A stretch of 64,000 nt of DNA from Triplophysa rosa. Lineage: Eukaryota > Chordata > Actinopteri > Cypriniformes > Nemacheilidae. The position numbers and the translations under genes were made by a program. Below the pieces are notes generated by a model. It worked only from the letters and a program-made list of their open reading frames with translations, ran no database searches and was not told the origin of the DNA. How positions within the stretch are numbered: the stretch's first letter is position 1; every line of letters begins with the position of its first letter. Positions 12,078 to 28,500 of this stretch are shown in pieces. The stretch spans positions 13,680,613-13,744,612 of the forward strand of contig NC_079893.1 of NCBI RefSeq assembly GCF_024868665.1. Reading direction: 5' to 3'.

Positions 12078-13123
12078 TGTGACCCTGGATCACAAAACCA
12101 GTTTTAAGTAGCACAGGAACATTTTTTGTGAAAGCCAAAATTACATTGTATGCGTCAAAATGATCAAATTTTCTTTTATGCCAAAAATCATTAGGATATT
12201 AAGTAAAGATCATGTTCCATGAGGATATCTTGTAAATTTCCTACCTTAAATATATAAAAACTATTTTTGTGAGTGGATGGTGTCACGGTCCTACCTTCTT
12301 GTTTATGAATTTCTAGTCATGTGGCAGGATCGGGACAGAGCCCTTAGGTTTTATGTGGAGAGAATCATATTATTGTCTATCTTGACAATAATATGCGTTC
12401 TCTCCAGTGTCTCGTCATTGGCCCCTCCCCTCTCATTTCCTGTATTGTTTCCCTGCCGTGTCTAATGTTTCCCACCTGCACTGTGTCATTATCCCTCGTT
12501 TGTCTTTCCCTATTTAATGCCCTCTTGTTTCATTGTCCTGTGCTCTTGCGTTGCATGTGTATGTACCTGTGCTTTGTCTTTGTGCTGTATGCTTGCGTGT
12601 CGTGCTCGCCCAGTTAGTTACCTTGCCCTTGGATGGTCTTGTCTCAGTCGTGGCTTAGTTCGTGTAAGTTATTGTATCATTTTTGTTCTGCCTTGACGTT
12701 GTGTCGTGTTTTGTTTAGTTTATTTTTGCCCCATCGAGGGAAGTGTTTTGTTTCAGTTTTTAGATTAGTCTGGTCTTCATTACCCCCTCGTGGGTTATTT
12801 GTTTGTTCATTGTTTGTAATTAAAAGTCTTGCGTTAACCCCTTCATTGCCGCTGCCTGCATCTGGGTTCTTCCTTCACTCCACACTCCGTGACAGGATGG
12901 CCTGCTACAGTGCCTCTGATTAACAACTTCAAAGGCAATTTTCTCAATATTTTGATGTTTTTGCACCCTCAGATTCGAGAGTTTTAAACTGTTGTATCTC
13001 CGCCAGATATTGTCCTATCCTAACAACCCATCAATACAAAGCTTAATTGTTCATTCAGATGATGTAATCTCAATTTAGAAAAATTGACCCATAAGACATT
13101 TTTTTTTGTTATCCAGGGTCACA
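12078..13123. mobile_element. TGTGACCCTGG-ended DNA element, interrupted by an insertion
   Basis: The left end TGTGACCCTGGATCACAAAA and the right end TTATCCAGGGTCACA are inverted repeats of a very common cypriniform non-autonomous DNA transposon. Interior phrases typical of the family follow on both sides: CATTAGGATATTAAGTAAAG on the left, CCTCAGATTCGAGAG and TGTCCTATCC on the right. The element is split at 12280/12895 by the separate 614 bp element. No coding content. Confidence 0.75.
12281..12894 (+). mobile_element. TGTCAYGG-family element, copy A (nested)
   Basis: It starts TGTCACGG and ends CCGTGACA and is flanked by GGATGG on both sides (12275-12280 and 12895-12900), a 6 bp target duplication. 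Copies B (36695-37287, reversed) and C (48518-49038) share the whole plan: a CATATTATTGTC/GACAATAATATG hairpin near the left third, a CCAGTGTCTCGTCATTG segment, a TATTTAATGCC-like box, an A/T tract and a GGGTTCT segment before the right end. TG...CA ends and a 5-6 bp duplication fit a solo LTR; perfect inverted ends also fit a DNA transposon. Short open frames inside it are not genes. Confidence 0.72.
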
Positions 13124-14760
13124 ATGTAGGGAACAAGCACGAAATATCCATACGCCAAATCTGACCGCTTGGGATCTCTTTGACATTTGTGTAACAGTCA
13201 ATTCATAAAGGTGTTAGGTGAAATAATATATTAATAAGACAGCTCTGATTGTTTTTTTCCTATTTGGCTCAAGGTTTTCTTAAAGACTCCAGCGAAGGAG
13301 AAAGAGCCACTTCAGTCCCTCTCCTCAACTCTCTATTATTTATATTTATTATTATTTATGTTTGTGATGTTTCCGTGTGAGGATGCTCTAGAGGAATGTC
13401 TCCTGCCTTGGTCAATGCCCAAGTGCCCTCATATTATCATGGATAAGAGCTTTGAACAAGCATCTAAATTCATTTGCTTTGTGTTTACGTACCGCTTTTG
13501 GGCTTTGCATACAGCAGAGTGTTTGGTAAAATGATTGATTATTTTCAGACTGCTATTATTGTGCATTTTATTTGCTTTTGTTAAGAGAAATGGTGAAATA
13601 AATGATTGATTTCATTCATTTTCTTAGTGTGCATGGACCAATCTACTTTTAACAAAAGCACTACTGCTAAAAATAATAACCGCAATCGTGGTGGTGCTGT
13701 AATGAACTGAGCTTCCAGGGGCCAGTCTGCCTACAACACTTTGATTAAACTGCTCATCACGCTGTCTAAAGCCTCTGAAGAATAAATGGCCCCCTGCAAA
13801 AATAATTGCAAAATGTAGCCCACAAACAAGATCAAAATCCTTTGAGCAAGAGTTTTAATAGGCGCTTTGAAAACATACATGAGCATTCAAAGATGTGCTT
13901 GCTAAAATCATATAGAAAGAGAGGCGATTAGCTAATATTCCCTTGGAAAAAAGTGTTTTAGCCCCGTTATTAGGAAAGCATTTTTTCTCGTGGATGGTGT
14001 GTTGCTATGGCATTGAGCTATGACATTCTAGTCACACACATACACAAACTCCCAGTGCTGCTTGAAACCATCATTGCGTTCATAAATGCGTGACAATATT
14101 ACATAATGATCTAGGCTCTCTCCCTGGATATAGCCGAGACTAATCTCCTGGAGGAGTGGAAGTCTGTAAATAGTTTTGCACATTGCCACTAAAATTCACT
14201 TACTGTACGCAAGCCCTTACATTGATTCTAAATGTTGGAATCACAGTTGGCAGCAAATATTGGCACTAAATTGTAATCATACTTAATGAGATTTATGTCA
14301 CGCTAATTATTATGAAACATTTGACATTTATGAATAATTTTGTTGCATTTCTGCTTAGAATGAAATGGAAGGATATGCAATGATTCTCATGGAACAAGAC
14401 AGAATGTTGTTTAATGCCATATTGCAGTTTGTTTCATATCATGCTGTCACATAAATCCTAGTCCAAGATCTGTGTCTGCATGCAAAATCAACTGTTCAGT
14501 TTTTGCCATCGTCTTAAGAACAAAGATCTTGAATTAATAAATGCACTGTTTGAATTGAACTGTTTGAGTTTTCTGTGGCATTATGAGCTCTCAATCTAAA
14601 CTTTCACGCATTTAATGTCTTGAATCATTGTGTCCTGTCATTTATACAGTATGTAAGTACATAAAAAATGACATGTAGGAGCATTCAATAGATCCAGTTG
14701 GCTGCAGAGGTGAACATTTCTTACTGTGGCTGATCACACGGTCAGGGATGTTACTTTGTG
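13124..14760. other. Intergenic stretch, nothing firmly recognised
   Basis: About 1.6 kb without open frames of note, RNA genes or element ends. It is not visibly repetitive, and parts (about 13660-14170) have the mixed composition of slowly evolving non-coding DNA, but this is only an impression. Confidence 0.3.
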
Positions 14761-14761
14761 G

Positions 14762-15010
14762 TTAAATGGACAGTTCTCCCAAAAATAAAATTCTGTCATC
14801 ATTCACTCACCATGGAGTTGTTCCAAATCTGTATAAATGTCTTTGTTCTGATGAACACAGGGAAAGATATTTGGAAGAATGCTTTTAACCAAACAGTTAT
14901 TGGCCACCATTGACTACCATAGTATGAACAATTACAACGGTATAAAAGTGCCCCAGAACTGTTTGCTTTCCTACATTCTTCAAAATAATTCTTATCATGT
15001 TTTAATGTGC
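14762..15010. mobile_element. Truncated 'agttcWcccaaaaat' palindromic element
   Basis: The left end TTAAATGGACAGTTCTCCC is followed by AATTCTGTCATCATTCACTC, GAACACAGGGAAAGATATTT and CCATTGACTACCATAGTA. These are the same phrases in the same order as in the complete copy at 20948-21317. The right inverted end is missing. Confidence 0.65.
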
Positions 15011-15089
15011 CCCTTCACCTTTCAAATCATTCTTGTTCCTATTTAGATATTTAAAATACTGTTAATTTGGTTAAGAGCGTACACAAAAT

Positions 15090-15800
15090 GAAAAACACAG
15101 ATACACACCTGCTCAACCAATGTGCTCTCATTGTTCTGTTGACCATGCCGCAGCCCCAGTGCTGGTTTCATCAGCAGCACAGAGGTTTGTTCCCTCTGCC
15201 ACCTCAGAGGAATGAGTCACGTTGCCTTACACAAGATTTTGGACTTGCTGCATCGCTACAGAAGCCACCCAGCCAATCAGCAGCCTCCCTGAGGGCTCCG
15301 GTCCTCACAAACTTCAAAATCAATCCCATCGCTCTATTAAATTAGGCACAAATCGAGCAGTGATTCTGGTTTGGCATATGTCTCCAAGCACCCATGGAAT
15401 TTGAATTATTCATGCTTGGCACCAAGGGGAAACATTAGAAACTTGTACTAAACATGCCGTTAGTTAATTAACTGATAGCAAGATTAAATGAGTCATGCTT
15501 GTAACAGACACGGAGTATTTTGGTATTGATGTATTTTTAATCTATTCAGTGATAGATTGAGGTAAAATAAACGTATTTGTGTGCCGGTGCCCTTTGTAAT
15601 GAGCACATTAATAGAGACCTCCACATTAGCTACGGCTGCATTGTTGAAAAGAAAAGGGCAGTAGCGCTATATGGTGTAAACAAACGTTTACATCCCCAGC
15701 AACAAAAATGATGGCTTTCTGCCAATATGTAATAGCGTTAAAAGCAATGGATTCCTAATGGAGTGCTGTTTTAGCACGAGACAGTTAATTTGTCAGGTTT
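15090..15800. promoter_or_regulatory. Candidate conserved non-coding element
   Basis: This stretch lacks transposon ends and simple repeats. It carries several intact transcription-factor-like words: GAATGAGTCACG (AP-1/MAF type), CCAATCAGCAG, TAGTTAATTAACTG (homeodomain type) and AATTATTCATGC. It sits about 2.5-3 kb upstream of gucy1a1. Function is inferred only; two short overlapping open frames (15067-15404) have no family motif. Confidence 0.25.
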
Positions 15801-16537
15801 ATGCATGAAGAGAAAGTGCATGGGGAAGGGACACGACAGAGATGATTAGTATGGCTTGTGCTGTGCGATATTTAAAGTATGTGGGCAGAGACAGACATCA
15901 TACAACCAAGAAGCGCCACAGAAGGCAAATGAGCATGACACTAAACTAGCTACAAAACTCTCTGTCTTTTAGAAGGAGTTATTGGGTGCTTTGTTGGCAG
16001 TTCTAAGACAGAGTTACTGATAACAGGCAAACCTTTTATGCACATTAAGTGATCAAAGCACATTCTAGAAAGCATAATGTCAACAGATGAAGGATCCAGG
16101 GTTTGAGGGGCCAGAACTACAGTCCATTCAATAGATTTGACATTCCTAAGGAAGTCATGTCTCATTTTCACAACATTTGTTTTCTAGTGTTGTTTGTCTA
16201 CTGGAAATGTTTTCATTTCATATTAAATATTGCAACTGCTCTGTCTAAAGTCTATTATAAATCAGACAAGTGATTTTGTGGTGCAGCTGCCCACATGGTT
16301 CCTCTGGTTTGTTAATTAGTGTGCTCTCATGAAGCTGATTAAGCTGCATGTACTGATGGGGGTTCAATGTCTACAGCTTTCAGTACCGACTTTTCTAACA
16401 TGGCATTCTTAATTTCGATGCAGTGTATACTTCATACGCTAATTTATTTTCAAATTCTCCTGTACATATCATAACATGCCATCATGTAAATGTCACAGAT
16501 GTTTCTCTGAAGATTCACAGAAGAATACAAATAATAG

Positions 16538-16954
16538 TACACTGTAAGACTTTGCTGTAATTTCGCAGCAGGTTTGCCAGAAACTTACTGTAGATTTAAT
16601 GTACAATTTTGTTTCAAGCATAAACTTACCTAGTTTATATATTTTTCTTTCATAAAACAAGACTAAATATCTTGGGTCACTTTTCTTGTTATGTAAATGT
16701 ATGGTAATTTAAGAAGTTTTCAATATTTTTACAGAAAACAAGAGAAAAATGCATAGGAAGAATGTCATTTTTTGCAGTGTTGCTGTGCTAATGCCAGTCT
16801 CTTCTTGCTCATTTTGAATCTCAAAAGTCAAAGTGTTTTCATTTTGAATAAAGTTATTGAAAACAGTAGTAATTGGAAAGTATATTAAGTAGTAAAGCTA
16901 CAGTAAGTTACTGGCAAACCTGCTGCAAAAACTACAGCAAAGTTTTACAGTGTA
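16538..16954. mobile_element. Palindromic element with ~55 bp imperfect terminal inverted repeats
   Basis: The left arm runs TACACTGTAAGACTTTGCTG, then GCAGCAGGTTTGCCAG, then ACTTACTGTAG. The right arm is its reverse complement with few mismatches (CTACAGTAAG, CTGGCAAACCTGCTGC, CAGCAAAGTTTTACAGTGTA). The flanking ten bases (ACAAATAATA / GATTATTTGT) extend the symmetry. A single-stranded copy could fold into one long hairpin. A related shorter hairpin occurs at 36157-36202. Confidence 0.7.
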
Positions 16955-18174
16955 GATTATTTGTATTATCATACTGTAATAATAGCTGTATTTATGCATC
17001 TATATATCAAATAGCAAGAAGTGGATTGACATTATTTTGACAGAAATCCATAATCACATTAGGACAATCTTTCACCCTTCACCATCTTAAAACCCATTAT
17101 TTCTGGAACAAGTCATTGATAATTTTTTTGTGTTCGACCAAAGATTATTGAGGAACAAAATAATTGACTTCTGACTGCTGTTAGTTTTTCATTGATGAGT
17201 GTATATGCTATTAATCTGTTTTGCACTGCCTAGATTCTTCTCACATCTCCAATGCAATGCAAAAACCAGCCATTGTAAGACCCACAGCTGTTTTCCTTTT
17301 TATCCATTTCATTGATACCAGCGTGTATTTTGGGTATAAGTTGTTTCAGTGTGATGCCCATCATAAGTCTGCCAATGTATGGCTGTCTATTCTAATGTCT
17401 ATTCTAGCAGGATTCAGTGAGGCAAACCTGCAATACATTGAGTCCGTTACATAACGGTCTGTGTGCGACTGTAGGCTAATGAGCTCACACATGGTAATTT
17501 ATGTTTGCTAGACTCTGGCCAGACATCTGGGTGGCCAAAAGTACAGAATGTATGCAGACTGTTTGCTTCTGAGATGGTAATGACATATCAAAGTCCGAAA
17601 TGTTGAGAGAGTTTTTATTTGCGCATAGTATCAATCGGACGCGAATTAAATAAGGAGTGATGTACCACTTACATATATTTGCTATGCGTCTAGGGAAGCG
17701 TTTCAAATGATCTGAACCGGGCAAACATACACGCAATCCCCTTCAATCCGACAACTCCAGGTGTCCACTGGATGATGCGCATGCTGGTACACCGCATGTC
17801 CAGACCTATGCATCTTGCAAAGAAAATAACGCATCCCAAGACCAACATTATGTATCTTTAAGGAGATATGTCTGCAAGTGCATCTATTGGTTAGCTGGAA
17901 GCTTCGCTGTCGTCTGTGATTGGTCATACCTAATTATTCTTGGCTCGTCATTTGCTACCTTAATTTACTATGAATATTGTGTGCTGGCGGACAGGGTGCT
18001 GATAAGTTTGAAATACCTTTGTGTTGGGTTAGACGTGTGCGCGCGGGTAAATTATATTTCTTGGGCTGATATTTTTCATCATCTGTCAAGAATGCTTTTA
18101 TGCTTTTGTAACGGTCGGATACCCACAATGTAATTATTTCGGATACGCGTTTGGAGAGGAGTATTACGCAAATA
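16955..18174. promoter_or_regulatory. gucy1a1: gucy1a1 upstream region
   Basis: No gene between the palindromic element and the gucy1a1 ATG. From about 17,960 the sequence becomes richer in CpG (for example GTGCGCGCGGG near 18,036 and GGATACGCG near 18,141), suggesting the 5' UTR and core promoter. No TATA box is obvious and the transcription start is unknown. Confidence 0.35.
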
Positions 18175-24270
<6,096 letters not shown>

Positions 24271-24763
24271 AACGTGAAATAATCCTTCAGACCATGAATG
24301 CTGGAAACAGTGGGCTAATGCTTGTCACTGTGTATCTTTTAGTTGAGACAGAGGAATATTACCATCCAAGTGTTGAATGTTGCCAAACAATCTATCAAAC
24401 GATGCTCGTTAGAAGGGTTTCAATGAGCCCAGATTTTATTGTCTGGTTTTTGTGATGTTAAAAGACTGAACCTCTGTTATTCTGGTAAAAGTGATTTATT
24501 TCTTGACTTCCTAACAGCATTCACATTTGTATCTATATTGATTGATGGTTTCTTTACATTCTCAAAGTCAAGAGTGATTTGTAGCGTATAAAGACATTTA
24601 GTTCTATTTTAATAATCTAACTAGAGCACTTGCACATGTGTCATGTCATTGACATTGTACTACACACTCAGTGGAGTAAGGCTAGCAGAGCCTGACCACA
24701 ATCATTCTTTAAAGAAACATTTGTAATGTTTCATTGTGATTTTTTGTTTTGTCATAGATCTAT

Positions 24764-24769
24764 AATAAA
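24764..24769 (+). promoter_or_regulatory. gucy1a1: Candidate gucy1a1 poly(A) signal
   Basis: AATAAA in the context TCTATAATAAACATAC, about 490 bp after the gucy1a1 stop. It is followed by a T/G-rich stretch (GTTTGATTTGTTTAATTGTG), as expected downstream of a cleavage site. Confidence 0.6.
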
Positions 24770-24789
24770 CATACTTGACTCAAGGTTTG

Positions 24790-25579
24790 ATTTGTTTAAT
24801 TGTGTGCTTGTTTCAATGGAATGTTGTAAGTTATAAAGAATCTAGCATCTGAAGAAATATATTTGGCTTTTATTCACTATATGAATTTCATATTTATTTA
24901 GATTTACATTTTATTTAGATTCTCTACTTAAAAAAGATTAAAAACTGATTTTGTCGATGAACTTGTGATATAGAAACACGAGATCAGCTTGTCGTTTTTG
25001 CATTAATTTGATCAAAATCACGATCACTTTCTACTGACTCACGTTACAATAATAATGTATGCCGAGAGCAGATAAATATATTATGTAAACGGCATGAAAG
25101 TACGTAATTACCAATCTCACTGGCTAAAGCATCGAATATTAATAGTATCTGAATATTAATAAGGTCATGCTGATGTTGCTTAGTAACCTTCCTGGGGCGG
25201 CAAATTATCTAATGAATATTTATGAACCACGCCTTCCACCATGGCAGGATTCGTTACTGACTAGCGTCCACTTTCTAACGGCTCCATTACAGCCAATCAG
25301 ATAGTCCTTCTGCGCCAACGTGAGATTGCGTAATGAATATTTATGAACCAATGTTTTGACGTAGTATAATTCCTGAATACGGGATCTGAAATGAGAACCA
25401 ACTGCGCGTAGCTCTTGCATCCTTGCGATCCCGTTGGCTACATCCTCTGTCAATAACAACGGGCTCGTTTCAGGAATGGTGGTCCTCTCGTAACCGCTGA
25501 ATGCTGTGTCAATGCTGGTGTGCTGGTGTTTTGTATTTTAATCTAACGGAAAACAGGGAATTGGCGAATTTGGCGAAAT
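24790..25579 (+). promoter_or_regulatory. gucy1b1: gucy1a1-gucy1b1 spacer and gucy1b1 promoter/5' UTR
   Basis: Only about 0.8 kb separates the two cyclase genes. The right half carries a CCAAT box (GCCAATCAGATAGTCC near 25293-25308) and two identical 20 bp copies of a TAATGAATATTTATGAACCA word (25210-25229 and 25331-25350), 121 bp apart. No TATA box at a plausible distance. The 5' UTR probably starts between about 25,400 and 25,560. Confidence 0.5.
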
Positions 25580-28500
25580 ATGGTATGTAGCAAAATATGA
25601 CGGAGGTTTTTACATGCCTTATATTTATTAATTCTCTGGTTAGTAATGCCGTACATGTTTGCGCTGTAGTTTACAGTGGCATCGCCTGGGTAAATATAAG
25701 CAATAGAAATAAGGTATTGTTGAGATTTGTCAGTCTTGTTTTAGATATTTAATTAGCCTACTGCATTAACTTATTTTCAGAGGCGCACAGCTCATGTTTT
25801 GATTTGCGCATAAATAGTGCTTCTAACATATTTGTATTTACGCTAGAATATGTAAACAGTGTTCGTCAACGCACATGATTATGTTGTTTTAATATAAATG
25901 CATATATTGATGTTTTATATATAAATATCATAATTTTATATTCTAATTTCTTATTTTGCAGTACGGATTTGTCAACCACGCACTTGAACTTCTGGTGCTG
26001 AGAAATTATGGACCTGATGTATGGGAGGACATTAAGTGAGTTCCATGTGGAGTTCATGACCAATCTTTCATTTGATTTCAATATTTGAAAAGACTTTGTG
26101 TGCATGTTGGTTGTGCATGTTGTGTCTGTTCTCAGACCTATATGTATTAATGAATCACTAAAAAGTCTGTGACAATATGTGATTTATATGAGGGGAATTC
26201 TCTACTCCTGAATTCAAACAGAATTTCAGTACAAAAAGTACAAGGGTACAGTACAGGACATATCCATATGATAGTGAAAATATATTAGATACATAATCAA
26301 ATTGCAAATTTAGTTTCACACTTTTTGTGATAGCCTGTCTTTGCTACAGTATGCTCAATAGGAATTCAGAGCATGAGACATCATAGCACAGCATGTGGGC
26401 TTGAGGTCACGTACGTACAACTTTTTCCTTTTGCACAAACAGCTTTATTTAACTTCCTTCGTCTCTTTGACGTGACTTTTAAGAGCAGCCTTTTCAAGTC
26501 ACAGCTGTGCTTAATGTAAACATGTTTTAGAGTCTGTTTCGGCTCAAGTTGTGAGTCTCACTGAATGTTTTGGCAATGTTATACTAGTCAGACCCAAAGT
26601 TACTGCAGCATTACTCCAGAGGTTCAGTATTATCACAAGGTTAGCAATGTTCTCAGTGAACTGTACAAGATGTTATAAAATACATTTGTGTTTTTTAGAC
26701 AGTCTTTTGCTTTCCCATGGGGTTGTATTGCTGTTCTGAGATTTTTTTTGGTCATCATACTTGATCAATTTATTTAATTTTTTTTCTAACTTATCCTTGC
26801 AATACAGGATGATTAAGTCTCTCTCATTATGACTTGAGTCTTAATAGTATACTGTATTTATGTACTCCACACACACTTTTATGCCTTGACATAATAATAT
26901 TTAACAAATAACAAATATTGTAATTCTCAGTAAATTCAATGTTGTGGTATTATATAGAAGAAATCTCATGTAAATTTATATTCTTTTAGGAGAGAAGCTC
27001 AAGTTGATGTAGAGGGACAGTTTCTCGTCAGAATTATATATGAAGATGCCAAAACATACGACCTTGTGGCTGCTGCAAGCAAAGTTCTGAGTAAGAATGT
27101 ATTGTTTTGTTTTGGATGGGTGGGTTACAATATTCTGTATATTGCTAATAGAATTTTGTAATGAACCTCTTGTGATGTAAAAATGAGACAACTAAAAACG
27201 AATGGTTACATTTTATTTACAATACTGTTCCAGAAGAGTACAATCACATACACACATACACCTAATCGAAAGGTTGCATACAAAATTTAGTTGGACTGCC
27301 TAAATTTTGCCTAAAAAAAAACTGGCTTTTATTATAACACATATTCACATTGTTTCTGCTGCCTTATGCAACATCACTTACAAAAAATACTTCTGTCCAG
27401 AGTTGCATACGTTTTTGGCAAGATGGGAGAGTGAAACCAAATCCACCAAGTCTTCTCCAGCATCGCCAAAGAGTTTAATTGAGGTTAAAGTGAGAACTCT
27501 GTGGTGCCAAATTAATGTGTGAAAACAGTCCAAAGTTTTTTAGCATATTTACATTTTTATGCATTTGAAACAAACCCACAACTTTTGTGTCACTAATGCA
27601 GTGCCAGCGGCTTAACTTTGTTTTGAAAAGTGGTGGGGACAGAGATGACAAAAACAATACTTTTATAAATTATAACTAGTTATAACTCATTGGGAATATT
27701 TATCATATATAGTGACCGTTCATTGGCTACTCCGCTTTTCGACTCCACCTCTCACAGTATGTGGTTCCCAAACTGTCATTTGGGGAAGATCACTTGGCTG
27801 TTGTGGTGCACACTTAAAAACAGTTTATTCCTACTAAAAATGTCACTTGTTCATTGGACACTGGATGCACAAGCAAGTGCCGCGAGTGCGGATGATGCAC
27901 GCATTTCATACTGGCCACGTTTCTGGAGTCATGGCTCTCTGTCTTCCGCAAATATAACTTATGAGTGTGAGCAATGGGAGATGGTGAGAAAGTGGAGCAT
28001 CCTGCGTTTTCCATGAGTTTTAAATGTTAATGGCCCCTAAACAATACACACCTTCCGCAAGCATTTCTTAATTTCTTCCAAAAAGTGGTGGAGACATGTC
28101 CCATCTGTCCCACCCGCAAATTACATCTATGTGCAGTGCACAATGATTTTCCCTTTTGAAACACCTTTTCCAAAACTATAGGGCATATCTTCAGATTTGT
28201 TATTATTATTATTGACTGGGCTGTATAGATATTGTGATCTTGTAGATTGTGACAGAATGCCATCATGAATGCCATTTGCTGTTGTTAACTTAACTGAATG
28301 CTCTATCATTAAACAACTGTGACATTTTACTATTTTTCTTTCCCGTGTTGATTCTAAACTGGATTCAACAGAAATAGATGCAGGAGAAATCTTACAACTG
28401 TTTGGAAAAATGTTCTTTGAGTTCTGTCAGGAATCAGGCTATGACACCATCCTCAGAGTGTTGGGCTCCAATGTTCGTGAATTTTTACAAGTAAGGGGCT

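Noticed and set aside
12277..12923. Series of hydrophobic plus-strand open frames resembling membrane peptides
   Set aside because: All lie in repeat copy A; the equivalent frames recur in copies B and C with frameshifts, and no family motif is present.
18151..18174. Upstream in-frame extension of gucy1a1 (eight codons)
   Set aside because: It begins with TTG, not ATG; the family N-terminus starts at the ATG at 18175.
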